A program made the translations under genes and the position numbers. The notes beneath the pieces were generated by a model that made no database searches, was not told where the DNA came from, and saw only the letters and a list, made by a program, of their open reading frames with translations. From NCBI RefSeq assembly GCF_013170805.1, contig NZ_CP051293.1, positions 124,001 through 188,000 on the forward strand: a stretch of DNA of 64,000 nucleotides. The letters are read 5' to 3'. Origin of the DNA: Mesorhizobium sp. NZP2077 (lineage in GTDB: Bacteria > Pseudomonadota > Alphaproteobacteria > Rhizobiales > Rhizobiaceae). This document shows positions 42,273 to 53,461 of the stretch, piece after piece (the stretch's first letter is position 1; each line of letters opens with the position of its first letter).

Positions 42273-44722
42273 CCTTGCCCAGCCAGGCCGCGATCGTCGT
42301 CATCGGCGGCGGCATCATCGGCTGCTCGACGGCCTATCATCTGGCGCGCGACCACAAGGCCGACGTCGTGCTGCTGGAACAGGGCAACCTGACCTCGGGC
42401 TCGACCTGGCACGCCGCCGGCCTGGTCGGCCAGTTGCGCTCGTCTGCCTCGATCACCCGCGTGCTCAAATACTCCGTCGACCTCTACAAGGGGCTGGAGG
42501 CCGAGACCGGCCTCGCCACCGGCTGGAAGATGACCGGCTGCCTGCGGCTCGCCACCAATGCCGACCGCTGGACCGAGTACAAGAGGCTGGCCACGACGGC
42601 GAAAAGCTTCGGCATGGACATGCATCTTTTGTCCCCGGCCGAGGTCAAGGCGATGTGGCCGCTGATGGAGACGGGCGACCTCGTCGGCGCCTCCTGGCTG
42701 CCGACCGACGGCCAGGCGAGCCCCTCCGACATCACCCAGTCATTGGCCAAGGGCGCACGCATGCATGGCGCCAGGCTGTTCGAGGACGTCCGCGTCACCG
42801 GCTTCGAAATGAGGGATGGCCGCATCATGGCGGTGAAAACCAATCAAGGCGACATCGCCTGCGACAAGGTGGTGAACTGCGCCGGACAATGGGCGCGGCA
42901 GGTCGGCGCCATGGCAGGCATCAACGTGCCGCTGCAGCCGGTGAAGCACCAATACATCATCACCGAGAAGATCGATGGCCTGGCGACCGATGCGCCGACG
43001 CTGCGCGACCCCGACCGGCGCACCTACTTCAAGGAAGAAGTCGGCGGGTTGGTGATGGGCGGCTACGAGCCCAATCCGCAGGCGTGGACGACCGATCTCC
43101 CCGGCGGCGACGTGCCCAACGACTGGGAATTCCGGCTGTTCGACGACGATTACGACCATTTCGAGCAGCATATGAGCCAGGCGATCGCGCGCGTGCCGGC
43201 ACTGGAGACCGTCGGCGTCAAGCAGATGATCAACGGGCCGGAAAGCTTCACGCCGGACGGCAATTTCATTCTCGGCACAGCACCCGAATGCGTGAACATG
43301 TTCGTCGGCGCCGGCTTCAACGCCTTTGGCATCGCGTCGGGCGGCGGCGCCGGTTGGGTTCTGGCGCAGTGGGTGGTCGATGGCGAGGCGCCGCTCGACC
43401 TGTGGGTGGTCGACATCAGGCGCTTTTCCAACCTGCACCGCGACCGGCAATGGGTGCGCGAACGCACGCTGGAGGCCTATGGCAAGCACTACACGATCGG
43501 TTTCCCGCACGAGGAGTATGCCTCAGGCCGGCCGCGCATCGTCTCGCCGCTTTACGACAGGCTGAAACAGCAGCGCGCCGTGTTTGGCTCCAAGCTCGGC
43601 TGGGAACGGCCGAACTGGTTCGCGCCCAAACGCGTCGAGCCGCACGACATCTATTCCATGGGACGGCAGACCTGGTTCGCGGCGGTCGGCGACGAGCACC
43701 GGCATGTGCGCGAGCATGTCGGCATCTTCGACCAGTCGTCCTTCGCCAAATATGAATTGATCGGGTCCGACGCGGCCAGGGCGCTGGACTGGATCTGCGC
43801 CAACGACGTCAGCAAGCCGGTCGGCCGGCTGACCTACACCCAGCTTCTCAACACACGCGGCGGCATCGAGGCCGACCTGACCGTGGCGCGGCTGGCCGAG
43901 GACAAATTCTACATCGTCACCGGCACCGGTTTCCGCACGCATGATGCCTCATGGATCAGCGACCATATCGGCGAAGGCCTCGATGCCGGGCTGACCGACG
44001 TCACCGAGGATTTCGGCACGCTGTCGCTCATGGGACCGCGCGCCCGCGACGTGCTTTCTGATGTGACCGAGGCCGATGTGTCGAATGCCGGCTTCCCGTT
44101 CGGCCATGTCCGCGAGATCACCATCGCCGGCTATACAATTCGGGCGCTGCGAGTCACCTATGTCGGCGAGCTCGGCTGGGAACTGCACGTGCCGATCGCG
44201 GCGACAGGCGAAGTCTTCGACGCGCTGATGGCGGCCGGCAAGATGCACGGCATCCGCCCGGTAGGCTACCGCGCGCTGGAATCGCTGCGGCTGGAAAAGG
44301 GCTATCGCGCCTGGGGCTCCGACATCACGCCCAACGACACACCGCAGGAGGCCGGGCTCGGCTGGGCGGTCAAGCTGCGCAAGAACACCGATTTCGTCGG
44401 ACGGCGCGCGCTCGAGAAGGTTGGTGGCGCGCCATTAAAGAAGCGCTTTGCCGGCTTCACGGTCGATAGTCCCGAAATCGTGCTGCTTGGCCGGGAGACC
44501 ATCCTGCGCAATGGCGAGCCGGTCGGTTATCTCACCAGCGGCGGCTATGGCTACACGCTGGGCAGGAACATCGGCTACGGCTACGTGCGCAACGCCGATG
44601 GGGTGAGCGACGATTTTCTCGCTACGGGCGACTATGAGCTGGTGGTCGCGATGGAGCGGACACCGGCCAAAATCCATCTCGAGCCAATGTACGATCCGGC
44701 AGCGGCGAGGGTAAAGGCCTAG
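42269..44722 (+). CDS. FAD-dependent dehydrogenase with GcvT domain (dimethylglycine/sarcosine dehydrogenase-like)
   Basis: The 817-residue protein combines an N-terminal FAD amine-oxidising domain with a C-terminal aminomethyltransferase. The FAD dinucleotide motif is VVIGGGIIGCSTAYHLA, followed by GSTWHAAGLVGQLRSS, the family site for covalent-type flavin attachment. The FAO_M linker follows, then GcvT-like segments HVGIFDQSSFAKYELIG, YTQLLNTRGGIEADLTVARL and GELGWELHVP that bind tetrahydrofolate. Such enzymes demethylate N-methyl compounds (dimethylglycine, sarcosine, stachydrine products) and pass the carbon to THF. Start: ATG overlapping the kinase stop by 4 bases. The end overlaps the convergent methyltransferase gene by 4 bases. 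Confidence 0.88.
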   Translation: MTLPSQAAIVVIGGGIIGCSTAYHLARDHKADVVLLEQGNLTSGSTWHAAGLVGQLRSSASITRVLKYSVDLYKGLEAETGLATGWKMTGCLRLATNADRWTEYKRLATTAKSFGMDMHLLSPAEVKAMWPLMETGDLVGASWLPTDGQASPSDITQSLAKGARMHGARLFEDVRVTGFEMRDGRIMAVKTNQGDIACDKVVNCAGQWARQVGAMAGINVPLQPVKHQYIITEKIDGLATDAPTLRDPDRRTYFKEEVGGLVMGGYEPNPQAWTTDLPGGDVPNDWEFRLFDDDYDHFEQHMSQAIARVPALETVGVKQMINGPESFTPDGNFILGTAPECVNMFVGAGFNAFGIASGGGAGWVLAQWVVDGEAPLDLWVVDIRRFSNLHRDRQWVRERTLEAYGKHYTIGFPHEEYASGRPRIVSPLYDRLKQQRAVFGSKLGWERPNWFAPKRVEPHDIYSMGRQTWFAAVGDEHRHVREHVGIFDQSSFAKYELIGSDAARALDWICANDVSKPVGRLTYTQLLNTRGGIEADLTVARLAEDKFYIVTGTGFRTHDASWISDHIGEGLDAGLTDVTEDFGTLSLMGPRARDVLSDVTEADVSNAGFPFGHVREITIAGYTIRALRVTYVGELGWELHVPIAATGEVFDALMAAGKMHGIRPVGYRALESLRLEKGYRAWGSDITPNDTPQEAGLGWAVKLRKNTDFVGRRALEKVGGAPLKKRFAGFTVDSPEIVLLGRETILRNGEPVGYLTSGGYGYTLGRNIGYGYVRNADGVSDDFLATGDYELVVAMERTPAKIHLEPMYDPAAARVKA

Positions 44723-45351
44723 TTCACCCGCAGGGCGAGACCACGGCTGGGCACGGTATCGGCCTCGCCCGGCATGGAGACGTAGGGACGCGTTTCCTCG
44801 GCGCGGGTAACAAGACCTTGCGCCTCGAGTTCGGCGATGCGGGCAGCAAAGCCTTGATCCCACAGCGTGTTCTTGACCGTCAGCACGATTACCCCGCCCG
44901 GGCGGCAGATGCGGATCAGCTCGTCCAGCCCTTCGACGCCGACATGGCCTGAGGTGAAGACGCCGGCCGAAACGATTCCGGCATAGGCATCGTCGGCAAA
45001 GGGCAATGGCCCACCCATCGCCAGGCAATGCAGCGCGGAATAGACGCCCTTGCGGGCAGCCTGATCCAGCATGCCTTGCGAGATGTCCAGCGCCTCGACT
45101 TGCGGGTAGCCGGCAATATCAAGCCATTCGCCGATGAGCCCGGTGCCGGCGCCGGCATCGAGCAACGGCGCCGCACCCCGGGGCAAATGGCGGGTCAGCA
45201 GAGCAAGGCAGATCGTCGGATGACGATAACCGGCGGCCGACATATCGGCATCGTAGGTCTGCGACCAGCGATCATAGAGGGCAGCCACCTCTTCCGGGCG
45301 CTTGGCTGCGTAGGCCGCGCTGAGCGCGCCCAGGTGTTTACCGTCCGTCAT
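44719..45351 (-). CDS. Class I SAM-dependent methyltransferase
   Basis: The 210-residue protein has a methyltransferase-11/25 core: LYDRWSQTYDADMSAAGYRHP, motif I LLDAGAGTGLIGEWL, EALDISQGMLDQAARKGVY, and LIRICRPGGVIVLTVKN. The opening resembles Williams-Beuren-type and UbiE-like small-molecule methyltransferases. I chose the ATG at 45351 because the longer frame to 45492 has no homology and crosses the next gene promoter. It is flanked by the dehydrogenase-like gene and a second choline-kinase-like gene, so its substrate could be a related amine, which is inference. Confidence 0.8.
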   Translation of the reverse strand: MTDGKHLGALSAAYAAKRPEEVAALYDRWSQTYDADMSAAGYRHPTICLALLTRHLPRGAAPLLDAGAGTGLIGEWLDIAGYPQVEALDISQGMLDQAARKGVYSALHCLAMGGPLPFADDAYAGIVSAGVFTSGHVGVEGLDELIRICRPGGVIVLTVKNTLWDQGFAARIAELEAQGLVTRAEETRPYVSMPGEADTVPSRGLALRVN

Positions 45352-45454
45352 CGCTGCTTTGTCGCCTGATCGAGTTGCCTTCGATCCGATGATAGCCAAA
45401 TGGCGAAAATTGTGGAACCGTTGCGGCGAGAAATAACGGCGTGGGGGCGCGGGT

Positions 45455-46357
45455 ATGGTGACAGACGAGGCGCGGGCAAAACTGGCCGCCATTCCGATTC
45501 TGGCCGGCTACACCGGGCCACTGGACCGGCTCGGCGGCCTCACCAACCTCGTCTTCAAGGCCGGCGATCTCTGCCTGCGCATTCCAGGCAAAGGCACCGA
45601 GGAATACATCAACCGCGCCAATGAAACGGTGGCCGCGCGCGAAGCGGCCAAAGCCGGCGTCAGCCCGGAAGTGCTGCATGCCGATGCCGGCACCGGCGTG
45701 ATGGTGACGCGCTTCATCGCCGGCGCCGTGACGATGTCGCCGGAGAAATTCAGGGAGCGGCCGGGCAGTCCGGCCCGTGCGGGCGAAGCCTTCCGCAAGC
45801 TGCACAATTCCGGTGCGGTGTTCCCATTCCGCTTCGAACTGTTCGCGATGATCGACGACTATCTCAAGGTGCTGTCGACCAAGGACGTTACCCTGCCCGC
45901 CGGCTATCACGACGTGATGCGCGAGGCCGGCAGCGTGCGCTCGGCGCTGGCCACCCATCCGCTCCCCCTCGTTGCCTGCCATTGCGACCCGCTGTGCGAG
46001 AACTTTCTCGATACAGGCGAGCGGATGTGGATCGTCGACTGGGAATATTCGGGGATGAACGACCCGCTCTGGGATCTCGGTGACCTCAGCGTGGAGGGCA
46101 AGTTCCGTGCGGACCAGGACGAGGAGCTGATGCGTGCCTATTTCGGCGCCGAGGCGAGGCCGGCGGAGCGCGGCCGGGTCGTCATCTACAAGGCAATGTG
46201 CGACCTGTTGTGGACGCTATGGGGACTGATCCAGCTCGCCAACAACAATCCCGTCGATGATTTCCGCGCCTATGCCGACGGCCGTTTTGCCCGCTGCAAG
46301 GCGCTGATGGAGACGCCGGAGTTTTCAAGGTATCTGGCGGCCGTGCGTCAGGGCTAA
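45455..46357 (+). CDS. Second choline-kinase/LicA-like phosphotransferase
   Basis: The 300-residue protein has the LicA/choline kinase pattern: LGGLTNLVFKAG for ATP binding, VACHCDPLCENFLDTGERMWIVDWEYSGMNDPLWDLGDLS for catalysis and metal binding. The HCDPLCENF motif is the choline-kinase form (HNDxxxxN with substitutions), and DWEYSG is the metal aspartate segment. It would use choline or ethanolamine, as in phosphocholine decoration or salvage. It stands alone on the plus strand, divergent from the methyltransferase and convergent with the EamA gene, overlapping its stop by 4 bases. Confidence 0.84.
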   Translation: MVTDEARAKLAAIPILAGYTGPLDRLGGLTNLVFKAGDLCLRIPGKGTEEYINRANETVAAREAAKAGVSPEVLHADAGTGVMVTRFIAGAVTMSPEKFRERPGSPARAGEAFRKLHNSGAVFPFRFELFAMIDDYLKVLSTKDVTLPAGYHDVMREAGSVRSALATHPLPLVACHCDPLCENFLDTGERMWIVDWEYSGMNDPLWDLGDLSVEGKFRADQDEELMRAYFGAEARPAERGRVVIYKAMCDLLWTLWGLIQLANNNPVDDFRAYADGRFARCKALMETPEFSRYLAAVRQG

Positions 46358-47277
46358 TTCACGCCCTTCGGCACGTTTTCGGGCGGCACCGTGGTGTCGA
46401 CCACCTTTTGACGGTGGAAGATGAACAGGCCGGCCAGGACGATAATGCCTGAGCCGATCAGGATGCGCGGACTGGGAACGTCGCCGAAGAACACCAGTCC
46501 GAACACCACGGCCCATAGCAGCAGCGTGTAGTGCAGCGGCGCCAGTGTCGAGGCCGGCGCCAGCTTGAGCGCCCGCGTGATCATCAGATGCGCGCTGCAG
46601 GAGACGATGCCGAGCAGCAGCATGGCACTGAGATCGAGTGCAGACGGCGTGCGCCATGCGCCGAGGGTCATCACGCCGCCGACCACCAGCGTGCCGATGG
46701 TCTGCCATGTCACCAGATTGGTATCGCTGGTGCCGCGCAGCCGCCGGTTGAGGATGATGGCGAAGGCAAAGGCGAGGCTGCCGACGAGCGCGAAGCTCGA
46801 CGACAGCGAGAACGCGGCCGATGAGGGCTTCAGCATGATCACCACGCCGCTGAAGCCGAGCAGGATCGCCACCCAGCGACGCCAGCCGACCTTTTCGCCA
46901 AGCAGGAAATGCGACAGCGCCGCCACATAGATCGGGCCGGCCATGTAGAAGCTCATCACATCGGCGAGCGGCAGATACACGACGGCTGCGTAGAACAAAG
47001 CGGTGTCCAGCGTCGTCGCCACCACACGCAGGATCTGTAGCCCCGGGCGCTCCATCTGGAACAGTTTGCTAGCGCCCTGGTTAGCGATCATCGGGCCGAG
47101 CACGATAAAGGCGCCAATCGAGCGGATCAGCACGACCTGGCCGACGGAGAAGCTGGCGACCAGCCATTTGCCCATCGCATCGTTCAGCGCAAAGAGGAAA
47201 TCGCCGGCCAGCATCAGAAGGATGCCGGCCAGAAGCACGTTCCTGATTGTGGAATTCTGCGTCACGGGTTGCGTCAT
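46354..47277 (-). CDS. DMT-superfamily (EamA) transporter
   Basis: The 307-residue inner-membrane protein has ten predicted helices in two EamA repeats (LLAGILLMLAGDFLFALNDAMGKWL and SFALVGSLAFAFAIILNRRL). The SFYMAGPIYVAALSHFLLGEKVGWRRW block is typical of the RhaT/SAM-carrier type. Such proteins export or import metabolites, but the substrate is unknown. The gene lies 158 bases after the CodA-like gene, the gap containing a repeat element. Confidence 0.87.
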   Translation of the reverse strand: MTQPVTQNSTIRNVLLAGILLMLAGDFLFALNDAMGKWLVASFSVGQVVLIRSIGAFIVLGPMIANQGASKLFQMERPGLQILRVVATTLDTALFYAAVVYLPLADVMSFYMAGPIYVAALSHFLLGEKVGWRRWVAILLGFSGVVIMLKPSSAAFSLSSSFALVGSLAFAFAIILNRRLRGTSDTNLVTWQTIGTLVVGGVMTLGAWRTPSALDLSAMLLLGIVSCSAHLMITRALKLAPASTLAPLHYTLLLWAVVFGLVFFGDVPSPRILIGSGIIVLAGLFIFHRQKVVDTTVPPENVPKGVN

Positions 47278-47301
47278 GCCGATCCCGATTCCTCCCTCAG
47301 T

Positions 47302-47352
47302 TAGAGTAATTCCGGACGGAAAACCGTTTCACACTTTTCCTGGAATTGCTCC
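47302..47352. repeat. Dispersed palindromic repeat (AGAGCAATTCC family)
   Basis: On the minus strand the sequence reads GAGCAATTCCAGGAAAAGTG, then TGAAACGGTTTTCCGTCC and GGAATTACTC, an imperfect palindrome. The same unit occurs on the plus strand at 62775-62847. Such elements are widespread in Mesorhizobium-type genomes. It lies upstream of the EamA gene, in its leader. Confidence 0.72.
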
Positions 47353-47435
47353 AAGCCGCGTCCTAGACCGAAGCGGCTGCTTTGACGAGGCGAAATCCCG
47401 AAATCGGCAAGGCCAGCGCCGGGAATCGGCTGTAT

Positions 47436-48716
47436 CTAGGTTGTTATGTGCCTGCGGTTCACCTGCGCCGGCCTGCCCGGCAGGGAAAGCCTGGTATCCT
47501 GCCTCGTCCGTTCCGCCACCACCTTGCCCCTGGCGATGACGCAAATGCGCTCGGCGCGCAGGCGCAGAGCCTCGATCGGATTGCCGGCGTCGAGGATGAC
47601 AAGGCTGGCGCGCTTGCCGACAGCCAGGCCCAGATGATCCAACCCCATGATGGCTGCATTGACGTTGGTGACCATGTCGAAGCAGCGCGCCATGTCGGCC
47701 GGGCTCGACATCTGGGCGACGTGCAGGCCCATGAAGGCGACGTCGAGCATGTCGGCGGTGCCCAGCGAATACCAGGGATCGAGCACGCAATCCTGGCCCC
47801 AGCCGACACGGATGCCCAGCGCCTGCATCTCCTTGACCCGGGTCATGCCACGCCGCTTCGGAAAAGTGTCGTGGCGGCCTTGCAGCATGATGTTTATCAG
47901 CGGGTTGGGGATGGCGGAGACGCCGGCCTCGGCGATCAGCGGCAGCAGCTTCGATACATAGTAATTGTCCATGGAATGCATCGAGGTGAGATGCGAGCCG
48001 GCCGCCCTGCCTTGCAGCCCCAGGCGCTGCGTTTCATAGGCCAGTTGCTCGATGTGGCGAGACAGCGGGTCGTCGGTCTCGTCGCAATGCAGGTCGACCA
48101 TCAGGCCGCGTTTTGCCGCGATCTCGCAAAGCTCGGTCACCGAACGCGTGCCATCGGCCATGGTGCGCTCGAAATGCGGAATGCCGCCGACGATGTCGAC
48201 GCCCATATCCAGCGCGCGAATGGTGTTTTGACGCGCCTTCGGCGAGCGGTAGAAGCCGTCCTGCGGGAAGGCGACCAGTTGCAGGTCGATATAGGGGGCG
48301 ATCATCTTCTTGACGTCGAGCAGGGCCTCGACCGCCAGCAAACGGTCATCGCAGACGTCGACATGGGTGCGGATGGCCAGCAGGCCCATCGACACCGCCC
48401 AGTCGCAATAGGCCAGCGCGCGGTCGCGCACCGCCTCACGCGTCAAAAGCGGCTTCAGTTCACCCCATAGCGCAATGCCTTCGAGCAGCGTGCCCGAGGC
48501 GTTGATGCGCGGAATGCCATAGGACAGCGTCGCATCCATGTGGAAATGCGGGTCGACAAAGGGCGGCGAGACCAAATTGCCGCGGGCATCGACCTCGGTC
48601 CGCGCGGACGCCTGCAGTTTGGGCTCGATCGCCGTGATCGTCTCGCCGCTGATGCCGATGTCGGCAATTCCGCCATCAGGCAGCGTGCCGCCACGAACGA
48701 TAAGGTCGAAATCCAT
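47436..48716 (-). CDS. CodA-like cytosine deaminase-family amidohydrolase
   Basis: The 426-residue metal-dependent amidohydrolase aligns with E. coli cytosine deaminase CodA: PHFHMD with His 57 and His 59, HCDETDD with His 210 and the catalytic Glu 213, His 242 in GSHLTSMHS, and Asp 309. All metal ligands are present. E. coli Asp 314, which lies in the substrate pocket, is Cys 310 here. Positions in E. coli are offset by four. Since changes at 314 alter ring specificity, the true substrate may be another aminopyrimidine or triazine such as isocytosine. No codB permease is adjacent; the neighbouring EamA transporter might serve instead. Confidence 0.85.
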   Translation of the reverse strand: MDFDLIVRGGTLPDGGIADIGISGETITAIEPKLQASARTEVDARGNLVSPPFVDPHFHMDATLSYGIPRINASGTLLEGIALWGELKPLLTREAVRDRALAYCDWAVSMGLLAIRTHVDVCDDRLLAVEALLDVKKMIAPYIDLQLVAFPQDGFYRSPKARQNTIRALDMGVDIVGGIPHFERTMADGTRSVTELCEIAAKRGLMVDLHCDETDDPLSRHIEQLAYETQRLGLQGRAAGSHLTSMHSMDNYYVSKLLPLIAEAGVSAIPNPLINIMLQGRHDTFPKRRGMTRVKEMQALGIRVGWGQDCVLDPWYSLGTADMLDVAFMGLHVAQMSSPADMARCFDMVTNVNAAIMGLDHLGLAVGKRASLVILDAGNPIEALRLRAERICVIARGKVVAERTRQDTRLSLPGRPAQVNRRHITT

Positions 48717-48900
48717 CTGTCGTCATCCCATTTCCAGAATCACCCAGCCATGGTGGCGCAAAAGACAGCTTGCCGCAGCCGTTTCTTTAGGCGGCCGCGA
48801 AGGTTCCCTCCGGCGGTAACTCGCTCTATAAGCCGCCTTTCGTCCACGCAGCGATCGGCTTCGGACTCAAGGCCACATTCGCAAACCATGGAAGCCCCGT

Positions 48901-50676
<1,776 letters not shown>

Positions 50677-50684
50677 GGCGGCTT

Positions 50685-50775
50685 ACCCTCCCCCTTGTGG
50701 GGAGGGTCGCTGCGAAGCAGCGGGGGGTCGGCGCCGCACCCCGGACCTTGGATCCGACCTCCCACAAGGGGGGGT
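50685..50775. repeat. Mosaic palindromic repeat between convergent genes
   Basis: The element opens with the hairpin ACCCTCCCC / GGGGAGGGT (50685-50707), then CGCTGC-GAA-GCAGCG, and closes with CCTCCCACAAGGGGG, the complement of its own left end. So it folds as one large structure with inner hairpins. It is related to the element at 34119-34235 and lies between the ABC exporter and ilvD stops, probably ending transcription from both sides. Confidence 0.68.
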
Positions 50776-50791
50776 ATAAGGCCGCGCTGCG

Positions 50792-52636
50792 CTACTCCGG
50801 CACGTGCCGTACCGCGCCCTTGTCGGCGCTGGTGGCGAAGGCGGCGTAGGCACGCAGTGCAGTCGTCACCTTGCGTTTGCGTTTTTCCTCGGGCTTCCAG
50901 GCCAAGGCCCCCTTGGCGTCCATCACGGCCCGGCGGCTGGCAAGCTCCTGGTCGCTGACGGCGAGGCGGATGGTACGGTTGGGGATGTCGATCTCGATCG
51001 TATCGCCCTCCTGCACCAGCCCGATCGTGCCGCCTTCGGCGGCTTCCGGCGACGCATGACCGATCGACAGGCCCGACGTGCCGCCGGAAAAGCGGCCGTC
51101 GGTGACCAGCGCGCAGGCTTTGCCCAGGCCTTTCGACTTCAAATAGCTGGTCGGATAGAGCATTTCCTGCATGCCGGGGCCGCCGCGCGGGCCTTCATAG
51201 CGGATGACGACGACATCGCCGGCCTTGATCTCGTTGGAGAGGATCGCCTTGACCGAGGCGTCCTGGCTTTCGAACACGCGGGCGGGGCCGGTGAACTTCA
51301 GGATCGACTCGTCGACGCCGGCCGTCTTCACGATGCAGCCGTCGACCGCCAGATTGCCTTTCAGCACGGCAAGGCCGCCATCTTTGGAGAACGGCGTCTC
51401 CGCCGAGCGGATGACACCTTTCTCACGGTCAAGGTCGAGATCGTCCCAGCGGCGGTCCTGGCTGAATGCGACCTGCGTCGGCACGCCGCCGGGGGCGGCG
51501 AGGAAGAAATCGCGGACATTCTGGCTCGTCGTGCGGGAAATATCCCAATGATCAAGCGCCTCGCCGAGGCTCGCCGTATGCACCGTCGGCAGGTCGCGGT
51601 TGAGCAGCCCGGCATTGTCGAGTTGGCCGAGGATGGCCATGATGCCGCCGGCGCGATGGACGTCTTCCATGTGCACGTCCGACTTGGCCGGTGCCACCTT
51701 GCAGAGCACCGGAACCCGCCGCGACAGCCGGTCAATGTCCTCCATGGTGAAGTCGACTTCGCCCTCGTGGGCGGCGGCCAGGATGTGCAGCACCGTGTTG
51801 GTCGATCCGCCCATGGCGATGTCGAGCGTCATGGCGTTCTCGAAGGCGCCTTTCGAGGCAATGCTGCGCGGCAGCGCCGTCTCGTCATCCTGCTCATAGT
51901 AGCGCTGAGCGAGATCGACGATGAGATGGCCGGCTTCAACGAACAGCCGCTTGCGGTCGGCATGAGTGGCCAGCGTCGAGCCGTTGCCCGGCAACGACAG
52001 GCCGAGCGCCTCGGTCAGGCAATTCATCGAATTGGCGGTGAACATGCCCGAGCAGGAGCCGCAGGTCGGGCAGGCGGAGCGCTCGATGACCTTGACGTCC
52101 TCGTCGGAGATCTTGTCGTCGGCGGCCGCGACCATGGCGTCGACCAGGTCGAGCGCCTGCGTCTTGCCGGCCAGCACCACCTTGCCGGCCTCCATCGGCC
52201 CGCCGGAGACGAAGACGGTCGGGATGTTGAGGCGCAACGAGGCCATCAGCATGCCAGGCGTGATCTTGTCGCAATTGGAGATGCAGACCATGGCGTCGGC
52301 GCAATGCGCATTGACCATGTATTCGACGGAATCGGCGATCAGCTCGCGCGACGGCAGCGAATAGAGCATGCCGTCATGGCCCATGGCGATGCCGTCGTCG
52401 ACGGCGATGGTGTTGAATTCCTTGGCGACGCCGCCGGCCTTTTCGATCTCGCGCGCGACCAGCTGGCCAAGGTCCTTCAGATGCACATGGCCCGGCACGA
52501 ACTGAGTGAAGGAATTGACCACGGCAATGATCGGCTTGCCGAAATCACTATCCTTCATGCCTGTGGCGCGCCACAGGCCGCGGGCGCCGGCCATGTTGCG
52601 GCCATGGGTGGTGGTGCGGGAGCGATAGGCAGGCAT
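50792..52636 (-). CDS. ilvD: Dihydroxy-acid dehydratase
   Basis: The 614-residue Fe-S enzyme catalyses the fourth step of valine and isoleucine synthesis, removing water from dihydroxy acids. It is the canonical long Ilv[24 protein letters not shown] at the start, [15 protein letters not shown] (cluster Cys), [19 protein letters not shown] (cluster Cys pair), and [18 protein letters not shown]. The C-terminus has [23 protein letters not shown] with its catalytic serine. The gene is monocistronic and distinct from the aldonate dehydratase paralogue at 14358-16163. Confidence 0.96.
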   Translation of the reverse strand: MPAYRSRTTTHGRNMAGARGLWRATGMKDSDFGKPIIAVVNSFTQFVPGHVHLKDLGQLVAREIEKAGGVAKEFNTIAVDDGIAMGHDGMLYSLPSRELIADSVEYMVNAHCADAMVCISNCDKITPGMLMASLRLNIPTVFVSGGPMEAGKVVLAGKTQALDLVDAMVAAADDKISDEDVKVIERSACPTCGSCSGMFTANSMNCLTEALGLSLPGNGSTLATHADRKRLFVEAGHLIVDLAQRYYEQDDETALPRSIASKGAFENAMTLDIAMGGSTNTVLHILAAAHEGEVDFTMEDIDRLSRRVPVLCKVAPAKSDVHMEDVHRAGGIMAILGQLDNAGLLNRDLPTVHTASLGEALDHWDISRTTSQNVRDFFLAAPGGVPTQVAFSQDRRWDDLDLDREKGVIRSAETPFSKDGGLAVLKGNLAVDGCIVKTAGVDESILKFTGPARVFESQDASVKAILSNEIKAGDVVVIRYEGPRGGPGMQEMLYPTSYLKSKGLGKACALVTDGRFSGGTSGLSIGHASPEAAEGGTIGLVQEGDTIEIDIPNRTIRLAVSDQELASRRAVMDAKGALAWKPEEKRKRKVTTALRAYAAFATSADKGAVRHVPE

Positions 52637-52909
52637 GACTTTTCCTTAGCTGACTGGCTGGCTGCGCTCGATGGGCGGCGCGGCGGCGCTGAATTCGGAC
52701 CGCAGGCGTTATAGACTCGCAAGTATGGTCTGGCCACATTTTTGCAATGCGCCAGATTTTCCCGAAAAAGCGAGAGCATCCGAAAAAATTGCATGCAGCT
52801 GTCGGATCGCGTGCCGCACGGCCGTCCTTGGGCAGACGGCACGGAAATGGCACCATTCTCGGAGTCAGCCGTTTCACCGCAACAGCAAGAGCAAACGGAG
52901 GAGCACGAC

Positions 52910-53380
52910 ATGCAAAAGATCACCACCTGCCTGTGGTTCAACGACCAGGCCGAAGAGGCGATGAATTTCTACGTGTCCATCTTCAAGAATTCGAAGGTGC
53001 TGAGCGTGATGCGTTGGCCTGAAGGCCACGCCGATGAAGGCAAGGCGCTGGTGACCACGTTCGAACTCGACGGCGTGCAGTTCCAGGCGCTCAACGGCGG
53101 ACCGCAATTCAAGTTCAGCGAGGCGATATCACAGTCGATCGACTGCAAGACGCAGGAAGAGGTGAATTATTTCTGGGACAAACTCATCGAAGGCGGCGGC
53201 GAACCGTCGCAATGCAGCTGGCTGAAGGACAAGTTCGGCGTCTCCTGGCAGGTCGTGCCGGAGCAATTGCCGCGCCTGCTTCTGGATCCGGACCGGGCCA
53301 AGGCCGGCCGGGTGATGTCAGCGATGATGCAGATGAGCAAGATCGACATCGCCAAGATCGAAGAGGCGGCCAGAGGGTGA
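52910..53380 (+). CDS. VOC-superfamily PhnB-like protein
   Basis: The 156-residue protein is a glyoxalase/VOC-fold member of the PhnB (3-demethylubiquinone methyltransferase-like) group. The opening TCLWFNDQAEEAMNFYVSIFKNSK and the mid-region FELDGVQFQALNGGPQFKFSEAISQSIDCKTQEEVNYFWDKL are typical, and the pair of repeats W-D-K/W-L-K-D-K-F-G-V-S-W-Q-V is the conserved end. No enzyme activity can be assigned. Start chosen at ATG 52910, with GGAGG 11 bases upstream. Confidence 0.87.
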   Translation: MQKITTCLWFNDQAEEAMNFYVSIFKNSKVLSVMRWPEGHADEGKALVTTFELDGVQFQALNGGPQFKFSEAISQSIDCKTQEEVNYFWDKLIEGGGEPSQCSWLKDKFGVSWQVVPEQLPRLLLDPDRAKAGRVMSAMMQMSKIDIAKIEEAARG

Positions 53381-53390
53381 GTACCGTGCG

Positions 53391-53424
53391 ACCTTTCCTT
53401 CTCCCTCCAGGGGGAAGGAAAGGT
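53391..53424. terminator. Terminator-like hairpin after the VOC gene
   Basis: The arms ACCTTTCCTTCTCCC (53391-53405) and GGGGGAAGGAAAGGT (53410-53424) pair at 14 of 15 positions across a short loop. It lies 10 bases after the VOC stop and between convergent genes, so it probably works in both directions. No clear T tract follows. Confidence 0.65.
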
Positions 53425-53461
53425 CGATTATACTAGATGAATCGGACAACCCAAAGCCAGT

